64,000 bases of DNA, from positions 1 to 64,000 of the forward strand of contig NZ_JAQZAT010000017.1 in assembly GCF_028736925.1 (NCBI RefSeq), given 5' to 3'. A model generated the notes under the pieces. That model was not told the origin of the DNA and did no database searches. It worked only from the letters and a program-made list of their open reading frames with translations. The DNA is from Flavivirga sp. 57AJ16 (GTDB taxonomy: Bacteria; Bacteroidota; Bacteroidia; Flavobacteriales; Flavobacteriaceae). Position numbers and translations under genes: made by a program. Shown piece by piece: positions 18,579 through 27,956 of this stretch (the first letter of the stretch is position 1; each line of letters begins with the position of its first letter).

Positions 18579-21119
18579 ATGAATAAATTTATTTTGACCA
18601 GTCTGGTGCTTTTTCTGGGCATGTTCTCGGCTTATGCCCAACCAAAAAACGAATTGGTTCCAAACACAGAATCGACAACACTAAAAGATGTTACAATAAC
18701 GGGTAAAATTTTTGATAAAGAGACCAAAGACCCTCTTGAGTACGCAACAATTTCATTTTTTAGCAAACAAAAAAACAAAATTGTAGCTGGCGGTATTACC
18801 GATGCTAACGGAGCATTTAGTATCCCTGTTCCCAAAGGGACTTACGATATCTCGATTGAATATATTTCGTTTAAAACACAAACTATTCCAAACAAAAAGA
18901 TTGTATCCGATACAAACCTGGGGACCTTTTTTCTTGATATTGATCTAGAATCGCTTGGGGAAGTTGAAATAATAGCCGAGCGCACTACTGTTGAAATAAA
19001 ACTCGACAAGAAAATATATAATATTGGAAAAGATCTAACTACAGCAGGCGGAACAGTAAGTGATGCTTTAAATAATGTACCGTCGGTTTCAGTAGACATA
19101 GAAGGAGGCATAAGTTTAAGAGGTAATGAAAATGTTAGAATATTAATAAATGGTAAACCTTCGGCCATGGCTGGATTTGGTGATACCAATGTATTGAGTC
19201 AACTACCTGCCGAAGCTATTGAGCGTGTTGAAGTCATTACATCTCCATCAGCAAGATATGATGCAGAAGGAACTGCAGGGATTTTAAACATTATTCTTAG
19301 ACAAAAAGAAACATTAGGATTTAATGGTTCATTAAACTTAACTTTAGGAAATCCAGATAATGCAGGTCTATCGGCTAATTTAAATTACAGAACTGAAAAA
19401 TTCAATCTATTTTCTAATTTCGGATTTAGATATTTTAACGCTCCAAGAAATAACTTTAACGATACAGAATACTTTGATAATACTGTACAATTCGAGAGAA
19501 TAATAGAAAAAACAGAAGTAGAACGCCTTAACAAAAATTACAATGCTAGTTTTGGTATGGAATACCTTTTGTCTAAAAAAACTTCAATTACTGGTAGTGT
19601 ATTTTATAGATATGGTGAAGATAGAGATACTTCTCTAAACAATAGCGATCGCTTTAATAGTGGTAATATTGTTGAACAAACTTTAAGAACTGAAAAGCAA
19701 AATGAAGATGGAGATAACTACCAATTTGCTTTAAACTACATTACAAAGTTTGACGATGCAGGACATCAGTTAACAGCTGATATACAATTTGAAAAAGGTT
19801 ACGAAGAACAATTTACTTATATCAATGAAGATTTTATTGTTACAAATCAAGTAAACCCAGAACCTTTTCAAAGAGAAAATATTTTTGAAGCTGAAGATGA
19901 GAAAGAATCTTTATTCCAAATAGACTATGTTTTACCTATTGGTGAAGATAGCAGGTTTGAAGCTGGTTACAGAGGGAATTTTAAAAATAGTGTAAAAGAT
20001 TATACTTTAGAGCAAGAAGATATTACTAATAATTCCTTTTTTGTAAACGATACCATATCTAACATATTTGATTATACCGAAAATGTAAACGCATTTTATA
20101 CACAATACGGAACAAAATTTGGAGAATTCTCTTTTCTATTGGGATTACGTTTAGAAAACACTCAATTAAAAGGTAAAATAGACTCTCAACTAAACGACAC
20201 TGAACTTGAAGAATCATTCGGATTTCCAATAGATACTAATTTCGATAATAATTACTTAGGGCTCTTCCCTACTGTTAACCTTATTTATAATTTATCTGGA
20301 GAAGACGACTCTGAAGAAAGTATCACTCTAGGATATAACAGACGAATAAACAGACCTAGAGGTTGGTTTATTAATCCTTTCCCGTCACGTTCTAGTCGTA
20401 CCAATGTATTTCAAGGAAATCCTAATATAAGCCCAGCATTTGCAAGTGCTTTCGATTTAGGGTACTTAAAACGATGGGATAAATTAACTTTAACAACGTC
20501 GGTTTATTACCAACATGAAACTAGATCTTTTGAGCACGTGCAAGAAAACACAGGACAGCAAACATCAGACGGTATAGATATAATTAGAACTATTCCTGTA
20601 AACCTTTCTACAAATAAAAGAACAGGAACAGAATTTGGAATTCTATATAATCCAGAAAAATGGTTAAGACTAAACTCAAGCTTCAACTTTTTTCAATTTG
20701 AAACGGAAGGCGAGTTTAATGGAATTGATTATGGAGCAAAAAACACTAGTTGGTTTGCGCGTTTGAGCAGTAAAGTATCATTACCATCAAAAATAGATTG
20801 GCAAACAAATGCTTTTTACAGAGGTGCGAGACAAAATGCCCAAAATGAAACAGAAGGTATTTTTTCTTTAGACTTAGCGTTTAGCAAAGAAATTTTTAAT
20901 AATAATGCTACCATCTCTCTCAATGTTAGAGATTTATTAAACTCAAGAAAGAGAAAATCATTAACAACAACAGAATTCTTTTCAAGATATAACGAATCGC
21001 AATGGAGACAACGTCAAATAAATGTATCATTTATGTATCGTTTTAACCAACAAAAAGCACGTAACGAACGTAGAAATAATCAAGGTGGTGGAGATAATGA
21101 TATGGATTTTGAAGGCTAG
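18579..21119 (+). CDS. TonB-dependent outer-membrane receptor, outer membrane beta-barrel family
   Basis: 846 residues. A signal peptide (1-20, ending AYAQ) is followed by a carboxypeptidase-regulatory-like beta-sandwich (about 37-125), a TonB plug (about 140-245, with SVDIEGGISLRGNENVRILINGKPS and the RYDAEGTAGILNIIL end) and a long C-terminal barrel of the OMP_b-brl_3 type. No SusD partner follows, so it is unlikely to be a SusCD glycan importer. Peptides, metals or siderophores are possible cargo. It has its own strong promoter and a clear terminator, so it is monocistronic. The C-terminus (asparagine- and glycine-rich, DMDFEG) is typical of this group. Confidence 0.88.
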   Translation: MNKFILTSLVLFLGMFSAYAQPKNELVPNTESTTLKDVTITGKIFDKETKDPLEYATISFFSKQKNKIVAGGITDANGAFSIPVPKGTYDISIEYISFKTQTIPNKKIVSDTNLGTFFLDIDLESLGEVEIIAERTTVEIKLDKKIYNIGKDLTTAGGTVSDALNNVPSVSVDIEGGISLRGNENVRILINGKPSAMAGFGDTNVLSQLPAEAIERVEVITSPSARYDAEGTAGILNIILRQKETLGFNGSLNLTLGNPDNAGLSANLNYRTEKFNLFSNFGFRYFNAPRNNFNDTEYFDNTVQFERIIEKTEVERLNKNYNASFGMEYLLSKKTSITGSVFYRYGEDRDTSLNNSDRFNSGNIVEQTLRTEKQNEDGDNYQFALNYITKFDDAGHQLTADIQFEKGYEEQFTYINEDFIVTNQVNPEPFQRENIFEAEDEKESLFQIDYVLPIGEDSRFEAGYRGNFKNSVKDYTLEQEDITNNSFFVNDTISNIFDYTENVNAFYTQYGTKFGEFSFLLGLRLENTQLKGKIDSQLNDTELEESFGFPIDTNFDNNYLGLFPTVNLIYNLSGEDDSEESITLGYNRRINRPRGWFINPFPSRSSRTNVFQGNPNISPAFASAFDLGYLKRWDKLTLTTSVYYQHETRSFEHVQENTGQQTSDGIDIIRTIPVNLSTNKRTGTEFGILYNPEKWLRLNSSFNFFQFETEGEFNGIDYGAKNTSWFARLSSKVSLPSKIDWQTNAFYRGARQNAQNETEGIFSLDLAFSKEIFNNNATISLNVRDLLNSRKRKSLTTTEFFSRYNESQWRQRQINVSFMYRFNQQKARNERRNNQGGGDNDMDFEG

Positions 21120-21140
21120 AAAAAACATATTGGCGCACAA

Positions 21141-21172
21141 AAAAAGGAAGCTATATTTAGCTTCCTTTTTTT
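21141..21172 (+). terminator. Terminator of the TonB receptor gene
   Basis: 13-nt arms (21141-21153 and 21158-21170, AAAAAGGAAGCTA and its complement) close on a 4-nt loop and run into T7. It lies 22 nt past the stop and probably also serves the small minus-strand gene downstream. Confidence 0.85.
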
Positions 21173-21204
21173 ATGGGTAATAATATAAATTTAATCAAAT
21201 AATG

Positions 21205-21381
21205 TTATAAATTTTGACGTTTTGCTTTTTTCTCTTCCCTAATTTCTTTTAGCCTTTCAATTAAAGAACCGCCTATCCAATAAGGAATAACAAAAGTTAA
21301 TAAGAATATCATTAACCAAAATCCTATTGTTAAAATGGTTAAAAAAGCTAAAAATCCTAAATATTGATCAAAATCAAACAT
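21205..21381 (-). CDS. Small conserved-looking membrane protein, 58 residues
   Basis: An ATG at 21381 opens a 58-codon frame reading MFDFDQYLGFLAFLTIL and onward. Residues 8-35 form one long, or two short, hydrophobic helices, followed by the charged tail KEIREEKKAKRQ. The frame fills the gap between the receptor terminator and the peroxiredoxin gene. The composition (acidic start, Trp and Pro within the helix, basic end) is that of a real inner-membrane miniprotein and not chance A+T-rich sequence. From memory, similar short proteins occur in other Flavobacteriaceae, but I could not check. Function unknown. Confidence 0.65.
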   Translation of the reverse strand: MFDFDQYLGFLAFLTILTIGFWLMIFLLTFVIPYWIGGSLIERLKEIREEKKAKRQNL

Positions 21382-21472
21382 AATTGTAAGTGTCTTTTAA
21401 AAATCTTCTGCAAAGATAATGCAAAGCTATTTGTTACACAATATCAAATTAAAATTTATTAAAGGGTACTCC

Positions 21473-22114
21473 TTAATTTAAATTGGGTTGTGGTGTCATT
21501 CTTAAATAAGGCTTTACTTCTTTAAAACCCTTAGGAAAAATGCCTGGAATGTCTTCTGTGGCAACAGAAGGAACGACCACACAGTCATCTCCGTTGTTCC
21601 AATTGGCTGGAGTTGCTACTTTATGATATGCCGTTAATTGTAGAGAATCGATAACACGTAATAATTCATCAAAATTTCTACCAGTTGACGCAGGATAAGT
21701 TATGGTCAACTTCACTTTTTTATCAGCACCTATCACAAAAACAGATCGTACCGTTAAATTGCTATCTGCATTTGGATGGATCATATCATACAATTCCGAT
21801 ACTTTTCTATCTTCATCTGCTATAATAGGAAAATTAACCGTTGTTCCTTGTGTTTCGTTAATATCATTGATCCATCCACGGTGTGAATCAATACCATCCA
21901 CACTAAGCGCTACAACTTTTACATTGCGTTTATCAAATTCGGCCTTGTATTTTGCTACCGTTCCCAATTCGGTGGTACAAACTGGTGTATAATCTGCTGG
22001 GTGCGAAAATAAAATGCCCCAACTATCTCCTAACCAATCATGAAAATCTATGGTCCCTTCTGTCGACTCTGCTGTAAAATTTGGGGCTAAGTCCCCTAAC
22101 CTAATTGCTGCCAT
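21473..22114 (-). CDS. 1-Cys peroxiredoxin (Prx6 type)
   Basis: 213 residues with a thioredoxin fold. The peroxidatic cysteine is C46 in HPADYTPVCTTE. The C-terminal extension of about 50 residues, with the RMTPQPN end, marks the Prx6 group rather than two-Cys AhpC. It would reduce hydrogen peroxide or organic hydroperoxides in the cytoplasm. A further Cys occurs near 173 (GDDCVVVP), but it lacks the usual resolving-Cys context. The gene is single and no OxyR gene is adjacent. The 598-bp upstream spacer contains a MITE-like element, so any regulatory site must lie close to the start. Confidence 0.9.
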   Translation of the reverse strand: MAAIRLGDLAPNFTAESTEGTIDFHDWLGDSWGILFSHPADYTPVCTTELGTVAKYKAEFDKRNVKVVALSVDGIDSHRGWINDINETQGTTVNFPIIADEDRKVSELYDMIHPNADSNLTVRSVFVIGADKKVKLTITYPASTGRNFDELLRVIDSLQLTAYHKVATPANWNNGDDCVVVPSVATEDIPGIFPKGFKEVKPYLRMTPQPNLN

Positions 22115-22257
22115 AATTATGAATTTTTAATGTTTATAAAAAATTTTATTAGAGAACTCGTCTCGACTGTTTCTATTTCCTAAAACCTGTCTGCCGGAAC
22201 GCAGGAATGGCTAATATTCGCCCATATTTCGTTACTTTTATGATCCGTAGCCGTACT

Positions 22258-22403
22258 CAATACCATTAAGTTAAGGAAATTTGCCTCTTTTTGTCACCTT
22301 GAGTACTTCGGCTACAGTTTATCTTGAGCGGAGACGAAAGGCTCAGCATAAACTTGGAGCCGAAAGGCTCAGACTAACATACAGCCTTAACTTAATGACA
22401 TTG
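22258..22403. mobile_element. MITE-like element, copy 2 (inverted relative to copy 1)
   Basis: Terminal inverted repeats at 22258-22276 and 22385-22403 (caataccattaagttaagg and the complement of caatgtcattaagttaagg) differ at two positions from each other and at one or two from copy 1. Reading the reverse strand, the sequence after the repeat (gtTAGTCTGAGC) parallels that of copy 1. No target duplication remains. The surrounding 22115-22712 spacer holds no gene. Confidence 0.72.
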
Positions 22404-22657
22404 AGCGATGCCATGCCTTTCAAAAAGGGCCTTATCTGAACAAATTTTAGCTCATTTTAGTCCACTTAACTCTTATTATTATAAATCGGAGTTCATGAAT
22501 CTTCGATTTCGGTTAAATACAAAAAGTCAAGATGAGTCCATTGATCTTTTCAATATTTTCTAATCTCTTACAAGATAGCATTTTTAAAATATTTATTCTA
22601 AAAAAACGGTGTTAGATAAGTGTTAAAAAAGTCTTTAAAAAACTAACATATATCATA

Positions 22658-22687
22658 TTAAAAAGCACCTTAAAACAATTAACTTTG
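22658..22687 (+). promoter_or_regulatory. fumC promoter
   Basis: TAACTTTG at 22680-22687 is a perfect -7 box 25 nt before the fumC ATG. TTA at 22658-22660, 19 bp upstream, is a weak -33. Confidence 0.55.
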
Positions 22688-22712
22688 TAACTTAAATTTA
22701 ATCATTAAAGAG

Positions 22713-24110
22713 ATGAGTTACAGAATAGAGAAAGATACTATGGGTGAGGTTAAAGTTCCTGCTGATAAGCTTTGGGGAGCTCAAACTGAACGATCAAGAA
22801 ACAATTTTAAAATTGGGGCGCCTGCTTCTATGCCATTAGAAATAATTTACGGATTTGCTTATCTAAAAAAAGCAGCAGCGTTTACTAATTGCGAACTTGG
22901 TGTTTTATCTGCTGAAAAACGTGATTTAATTGCTCATGTTTGCGAAGAAATACTGGAAGGCAAACATGATGATCAATTTCCTTTAGTGATCTGGCAAACT
23001 GGTTCGGGAACCCAAAGTAATATGAATGTTAATGAGGTGATTGCCAATAGAGCACATCAAATAGCAGGAAAGGTTATTGGAGAAGGAGAAAAAACAATTC
23101 AACCTAATGATGATGTTAACAAATCACAATCCTCTAACGACACCTTCCCCACCGGCATGCACATAGCTGCCTATAAAAAAGTGGTTGAAACTACCATGCC
23201 TGGTGTAAAACAATTACGGGATACCTTAAAAAAGAAATCCGAGGATTTTAAAACCGTTGTAAAAATTGGACGTACCCATTTAATGGATGCAACACCCCTG
23301 ACACTTGGACAAGAACTTTCGGGTTATGTGGCCCAATTGGATCATGGTATCAAGGCCTTAGAAAACACGCTACCGCACTTAAGTGAATTAGCATTAGGTG
23401 GTACTGCCGTGGGAACAGGGTTAAACACCCCTAAGGGATACAGCAAACGTGTTGCAGAATATATTGCAGAATTTACAAATTTACCATTTGTAACAGCTCC
23501 AAATAAGTTTGAAGCCTTAGCAGCTCATGATGCCCTGGTAGAAACTCATGGTGCATTAAAACAATTAGCCGTTTCTTTAAATAAAATTGCAAATGATGTT
23601 AGAATGATGGCTTCAGGGCCTCGTTCAGGAATTGGAGAAATTATTATTCCGGCCAACGAGCCTGGAAGTTCTATTATGCCCGGTAAAGTCAACCCAACTC
23701 AATGTGAGGCATTAACTATGGTTTGTGCGCAAGTTATGGGTAATGATGTGGCTATATCTGTTGGTGGCTTGCAAGGACATTACGAATTAAATGTATTTAA
23801 ACCCGTCATGGCTGCAAACGTTTTACATTCTGCACAATTAATTGGAGATGCCTGTGTAAGCTTTGATTTAAATTGTGCCATTGGTATAGAGCCTAATAAA
23901 GAAGTCATTACTAAATTATTAAACAATTCTTTAATGCTTGTAACAGCTTTGAATACAAAAATTGGTTATTATAAAGCTGCCGAGATTGCGAATACAGCAC
24001 ATAAAAATGGTACCACTTTAAAAGAAGAAGCTGTTAACTTAGGGTATGTTACTGCTGAAGATTACGATGCTTGGGTTAAACCAGAAAACATGGTTGGAGG
24101 TTTAAAATAA
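22713..24110 (+). CDS. fumC: Class II fumarate hydratase
   Basis: Converts fumarate and malate in the TCA cycle. It is a homotetrameric, iron-free enzyme of the aspartase/fumarase superfamily. The signature loop [11 protein letters not shown] (around 318-329) with its catalytic Ser is present, as are [13 protein letters not shown] near 97-109 and the [16 protein letters not shown] region near 186-201. Its 465 residues are full length. The MPGKVNP loop does not separate fumarase from aspartase, but GSGTQSNMN and the length favour fumarase. It has its own promoter and a strong downstream terminator. Confidence 0.95.
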   Translation: MSYRIEKDTMGEVKVPADKLWGAQTERSRNNFKIGAPASMPLEIIYGFAYLKKAAAFTNCELGVLSAEKRDLIAHVCEEILEGKHDDQFPLVIWQTGSGTQSNMNVNEVIANRAHQIAGKVIGEGEKTIQPNDDVNKSQSSNDTFPTGMHIAAYKKVVETTMPGVKQLRDTLKKKSEDFKTVVKIGRTHLMDATPLTLGQELSGYVAQLDHGIKALENTLPHLSELALGGTAVGTGLNTPKGYSKRVAEYIAEFTNLPFVTAPNKFEALAAHDALVETHGALKQLAVSLNKIANDVRMMASGPRSGIGEIIIPANEPGSSIMPGKVNPTQCEALTMVCAQVMGNDVAISVGGLQGHYELNVFKPVMAANVLHSAQLIGDACVSFDLNCAIGIEPNKEVITKLLNNSLMLVTALNTKIGYYKAAEIANTAHKNGTTLKEEAVNLGYVTAEDYDAWVKPENMVGGLK

Positions 24111-24172
24111 ACCACTATGGATTGGAAATCCATAGTTTTTAAACAAGAACGAAATTCTATTTTTGGTATAGT

Positions 24173-24252
24173 GTCATTCAGACAGAGCAAAGCGACGAGG
24201 AATCTCATAATTTTAATTTTATGATGTGATTTCTCTCTGTGTTCGAAATGAC
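24173..24252. repeat. GTCATT...AATGAC palindromic element
   Basis: An 80-bp element bounded by gtcatt and aatgac. It has an inner complementary region (cagacagag against ctctctgtg) and a central hairpin in tctcataattttaattttatgat. It resembles the element at 25209-25308. The rest of the 24111-24459 spacer holds only the fumC terminator. Confidence 0.5.
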
Positions 24253-24334
24253 AAAATACTCTTAAAATTTTATAGAAACTAAAGTAACTGCAATGAAATT
24301 GCAAGGGTTTAAATCAGGTAAGGACATGCAATAA

Positions 24335-24366
24335 AAAAACAGGTAATTTAAAATTACCTGTTTTTT
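24335..24366 (+). terminator. fumC terminator, possibly bidirectional
   Basis: ACAGGTAATTT (24339-24349) pairs with AAATTACCTGT (24351-24361), with A tracts before and T tracts after, so it can act for fumC and for the convergent Crp/Fnr gene. Confidence 0.8.
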
Positions 24367-24459
24367 TTGGTTGGTTAGCTATCAATCCTTTTTAATTTAC
24401 AATTAAAAGGAAATCTTTCCAAAGATATAGTTTAACATGACAATGTTAATTAACAAATG

Positions 24460-25035
24460 TTAATTGTTGTCAATTTTTTTTCTAATTCTACTTAATTGTA
24501 CAGGCGTTATGCTTAAATATGAAGCTATATGATATTGTGGAATTAAATCATCTATTCCAGATATCCTCTTTCTCAATTTTAAATATCGCTCTGTGGCATC
24601 CATAGAAATAAACTCCAATTGTCGCTCTTCATACTTTATAAAAATACGCTCTAAAACCTTGCTATACAAGTTGCTAATATGAATATCCTTACTACAAAGT
24701 TTTGTGATTTCCTCAAAATTTACTTCGTATACTTTACAGGCTGTAAGTGTTTCGTAAGTTAACTTAGAAGGTTCTTTTTTAATTAAGGCCGTAAGTGATC
24801 CAACAAAACTAAAAGGCATAAAAAAGTTTTTATTGAATTCTTTTCCTGTTTCAGAACTAAGATAAGCTCGCATAATTCCAGATACAAGCATATAAATTTT
24901 ACTAGGAATCTCACCAGGCCGATCTATTTGAACCCCTTTTTCTATTTTTTTAAATGTTGATATTCTTTCAAGCTTCTCAAATGTTTCTTCCGAAACATCC
25001 AAAAATGAATTTATAAAAATAACATTAGGATCCAT
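24460..25035 (-). CDS. Crp/Fnr family transcriptional regulator
   Basis: 191 residues. An N-terminal cyclic-nucleotide-binding-like beta-roll (about 15-125) is followed by a long dimer helix. The C-terminal segment YHIASYLSITPVQLSRIRKK (about 169-188) is a helix-turn-helix recognition region of the shape common in Bacteroidota regulators of this family. There are no cysteines arranged as in Fnr, so oxygen sensing through an Fe-S cluster is unlikely. The effector and regulon are unknown. It is a single gene with a TAnnTTTG box just upstream. Confidence 0.85.
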   Translation of the reverse strand: MDPNVIFINSFLDVSEETFEKLERISTFKKIEKGVQIDRPGEIPSKIYMLVSGIMRAYLSSETGKEFNKNFFMPFSFVGSLTALIKKEPSKLTYETLTACKVYEVNFEEITKLCSKDIHISNLYSKVLERIFIKYEERQLEFISMDATERYLKLRKRISGIDDLIPQYHIASYLSITPVQLSRIRKKIDNN

Positions 25036-25058
25036 TGTTTATAGTTTAAAAATTGCTT

Positions 25059-25066
25059 CAAACATA
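25059..25066 (-). promoter_or_regulatory. -7 element of the Crp/Fnr gene
   Basis: TATGTTTG on the minus strand, 23 nt before the ATG, fits TAnnTTTG. The -33 partner is not clear. Confidence 0.45.
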
Positions 25067-25208
25067 TTTGGAACGCACATTGTAGTTGTGTCGTTTTAAG
25101 AACAGATACTGAAAAGTTGGTTAGTTTATTATCATGGTATTTCAGTATATAAACTCATTTAAATTTTTTTGATTGTTCGTAATTTGTCATAAACCTAAAA
25201 ACATATTG

Positions 25209-25308
25209 TTTTTGTCATCCCGAGGCAACGAGGGATCTCATTGATTATCAACAGATTCTTCACTATAGCCTGTATTGAGCGTAGTCGAAGTATTCTGAAT
25301 GACAAAAA
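25209..25308. repeat. TTTTTGTCAT...ATGACAAAAA element
   Basis: A 100-bp element with 10-bp perfect terminal inverted repeats (25209-25218 and 25299-25308). The core carries gagcgtagtcgaag, the same core motif as in the MITE-like element near 1.7 kb. No ORF. The rest of the spacer up to 25757 holds only fragments of other repeats, including cagcttgaccgggtag near 25499, which recurs near 49839. Confidence 0.6.
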
Positions 25309-25757
25309 TATCATTATGCATGATTACAGACATTCAGAGACTTTTTCAATGGGCTAAAAAATGCCCCCTTTTACTCCCATTTTTTATCTTTTTTGAGTTA
25401 CATAGCTCTGTTGTGCAACTCAAAAAGCCTTCTAACGGAAAATACCTGTCGGCTGGCTGGAAGTTGCTAATTTTCACTACCATCCAAAAACATGTGCCCA
25501 GCTTGACCGGGTAGTTTAAATGAGTTTTATTCTAAAATAATACCTTCTGTAACATTATCAATTAATTTCTCCATAATTTGCAAATAAACTTGTTTAGATG
25601 CACCATTCTGTGTTCTTTTTAACGACTCAGAACAAATACATGAACGGTGTTTCTCTTACAACAAACCTCTATAGCTCTTTATTAAATTGGTATAACTTTA
25701 GCATAATATTACCTTAAAAAATAGAGTTTAAGGGGCTGGAGAGGGATTTATTTACGC

Positions 25758-25790
25758 AAAAAAAATCGCCTAAAAATTACTTTTAGGCGA
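25758..25790 (-). terminator. Terminator of the coiled-coil membrane protein gene
   Basis: TCGCCTAAAA (25766-25775) and TTTTAGGCGA (25781-25790) pair perfectly over a 5-nt loop. On the minus strand eight T residues follow. It lies about 30 nt past the stop. Confidence 0.85.
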
Positions 25791-25819
25791 CCCTCTTTGC
25801 TCTTAAGTGTTATATATAT

Positions 25820-26704
25820 TTACTTTAAAGTAAATTCAGAGCTTGATACCAAGTCTTTTTCGTTAAAAACATTTACAATGTAACGCCCTTTTTCAAAATT
25901 ATTTTTTCCTTTTGATGCTACAAACTCACATATATTAAGGCTAGTATTCTCATAGTTGAATTTACTAATAATACTATAATTTAATGTTTTATCCTTAAAC
26001 TGAACTTGCTCATTTAAACCTAAAGTATTGTTTTTAGGATCAATAACCTGTACGTATAATTCTTGATCTCCAGCTTGAACTAAACCGTTTTTAGCAACAG
26101 TAAAACATACTCTAATTTTATCCGTACGACTGGCTCTCTCTGTTGGTATTAATTTACCTGAGGTTCTTTCAATAACTCCAAACCCTTTTAGGCCAACTGT
26201 ATTTAAAACGGCTGCATTTTCAACAACTTCTGCTAAAGCATTATTTTGAACCAATAAAGAATCAGTAAACATAGTACGCTCTTCTAAACGCACACGAGTA
26301 CTATCCAAAGACGTTGCCAAATATGAGTTTTCAACTCTTAAAGAATCGTTTTGCGCTAACAATACATCCATTTCTTTTTGTAAAGACTGATATTTCTTTT
26401 TATATCTCCATAAACTTTTTACGTTTGTTTCAGAAATTTTTAAAGAGTCTATTAAACCTTGAATACGCCCTCTAGCTTCTGTTAAGCTTTTATTTGCTAC
26501 ATCATTTTCGCCAATAGCTACATCATATTGCTTTGCCATAGCGTTTAAATCGTTCATGACCAGTTGCTTTTCTTCTGATAAATCTTTTTGTATCTGCCTA
26601 CTGCTCTTATACAAATTCATTGTGTAAAATCCAGTTGCTAAAAATAAAACTAGTGCAATTCCTAATCCTATCTTAAGCCCCATATTGCTCTTGCTGTTTT
26701 CCAT
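25820..26704 (-). CDS. Membrane-anchored coiled-coil protein of unknown function
   Basis: 294 residues. A short cytoplasmic N-terminus leads into one membrane helix (about 10-29). A long coiled-coil follows (about 33-165, rich in E, K, Q, S and N with regular leucines). The C-terminal region (about 185-294) is predicted beta-rich (TDKIRVCFTVAKNGLV, YVQVIDPKNN, GRYIVNVFNEKDLV). The layout is that of an inner-membrane protein with a periplasmic stalk and sandwich domain. I do not recognise a named family. It is divergent from hutG with 106 bp between starts, and has its own terminator. A structural or envelope-tethering role is a guess. Confidence 0.75.
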   Translation of the reverse strand: MENSKSNMGLKIGLGIALVLFLATGFYTMNLYKSSRQIQKDLSEEKQLVMNDLNAMAKQYDVAIGENDVANKSLTEARGRIQGLIDSLKISETNVKSLWRYKKKYQSLQKEMDVLLAQNDSLRVENSYLATSLDSTRVRLEERTMFTDSLLVQNNALAEVVENAAVLNTVGLKGFGVIERTSGKLIPTERASRTDKIRVCFTVAKNGLVQAGDQELYVQVIDPKNNTLGLNEQVQFKDKTLNYSIISKFNYENTSLNICEFVASKGKNNFEKGRYIVNVFNEKDLVSSSEFTLK

Positions 26705-26810
26705 AATTACTTCTTTTTAAAATTTAGTGTTGTTCTAATTTAATAGTTTATTTTTTAATGCATAAATAAATAATGATGTATTTTTAGTCCTCAAAAATTT
26801 ATTTACTAAA

Positions 26811-27821
26811 ATGGATAAACTAGTTGTATTTAAAAATTCTTTACGAAATAAATTATTAAACAAACGCCTTGGTGAATCCAAATTTGGTGAATATACTAAA
26901 ATATTAACCAGCATTTCCAATATATACGAACAACTTAAAAATTTGGATGTTGTGTATGTAATAATCGGTTTGCCAGAAGATATTGGAGTGCTTGCAAATC
27001 ATGGAAATACGGGAACTTCAAAAGCATGGAACGCCACCCTTAAAGTTTTGTTAAACATTCAAAGTAACCAGTATACTCAAGCTGACAAAGTTTTGATTTT
27101 AGGCCATCTTGATTTTTCTTTGGAAATGTCCGAAGCTTCAGGGTTAGATCTTTCTAAGGAAAAAGACCTTTTAAAGGCCAGGGAAATTGTTTCAAAAATT
27201 GACGCCCATGTTACCTCTATTATAAATCAAATTATTCTTGCAGGAAAGAAACCAATCATTATTGGTGGTGGACATAATAATGCTTATGGAAATATTAAAG
27301 GCACATCTTTGGCGCTAAACAAACCGATTAATGTTATTAATTTTGATGCCCATTCCGATTTTAGACCAGAGGAAGGGAGACATAGTGGAAATGGATTTAG
27401 TTATGCATATGCAGAAGGTTTTTTAAAAAACTATTTTATTTTCGGTTTACACGAAAATTACACGTCGGGTAAATTATTCAAATCCCTGAATAAATTAAAA
27501 TCTATCGAATACAATACATTCGAATCTTTAGAGATTAGAAAAGAATTGAAGTTTAAAAATGAGTTAAATCGTGCTTTAAAACATGTGTCCGATGCACCAT
27601 TTGGTATAGAAATTGACTGTGATGCTATAGAAAATATTCCTAGTAGTGCCATCACCCCTAGTGGTTTTAGCGTTAACAAAACCAGACGGTTTTTAAACTT
27701 TTTTGCCAAACAAAATAATGCCTGTTATTTACATATTTGTGAAGCTGCTCCTAATAAAAAGACAGACGTTAAGGTTGGAAAACTTATCTCCTATTTAATC
27801 ACAGATTTTATAAAAGCTTAA
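26811..27821 (+). CDS. hutG: Arginase-family hydrolase, probable formimidoylglutamase
   Basis: 336 residues of the ureohydrolase fold with a two-Mn2+ centre. Metal-binding segments are GGGHNNAYG at 152-160 (H155), NFDAHSDFR at 177-185 (D179, H181, D183) and EIDCDAIE near 264-271. The GGGHNN form, where arginases have GGDHS, is usual in the formimidoylglutamase branch, which releases formamide and glutamate in histidine breakdown. No hutH, hutU or hutI is in view, so histidine degradation is not shown here. Guanidinobutyrase-like activity is an alternative. A hexamer repeat array begins right after the stop. Confidence 0.8.
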   Translation: MDKLVVFKNSLRNKLLNKRLGESKFGEYTKILTSISNIYEQLKNLDVVYVIIGLPEDIGVLANHGNTGTSKAWNATLKVLLNIQSNQYTQADKVLILGHLDFSLEMSEASGLDLSKEKDLLKAREIVSKIDAHVTSIINQIILAGKKPIIIGGGHNNAYGNIKGTSLALNKPINVINFDAHSDFRPEEGRHSGNGFSYAYAEGFLKNYFIFGLHENYTSGKLFKSLNKLKSIEYNTFESLEIRKELKFKNELNRALKHVSDAPFGIEIDCDAIENIPSSAITPSGFSVNKTRRFLNFFAKQNNACYLHICEAAPNKKTDVKVGKLISYLITDFIKA

Positions 27822-27822
27822 T

Positions 27823-27876
27823 ACTGAAATCGAAGTTGAAGCTGAAATTGAACACTGAATACTGAACACTGAATAG
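27823..27876. repeat. Hexamer array (GAAATY/TGAAY family) after hutG
   Basis: Degenerate 6-mers of the forms TGAAAT, CGAAGT and ACTGAA, repeated about nine times. They start at the hutG stop and belong to a family seen at six other gene borders in the window. Confidence 0.7.
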
Positions 27877-27956
27877 AGCTCACGTTTTAAACCACTCTTT
27901 AATGCCCTCAAGCCGTTTAAATTTTGATTTAGACGGTTCTTTATTTTTTTGACCAG

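Noticed and set aside
18579-21119. SusC/SusD polysaccharide utilisation locus
   Set aside because: The receptor is the outer-membrane-beta-barrel type without a SusD gene or glycoside hydrolases nearby.
25299-25514. 71-codon frame upstream of the coiled-coil gene terminator
   Set aside because: It starts within a GTCAT...ATGAC repeat and ends in another repeat motif. No promoter.
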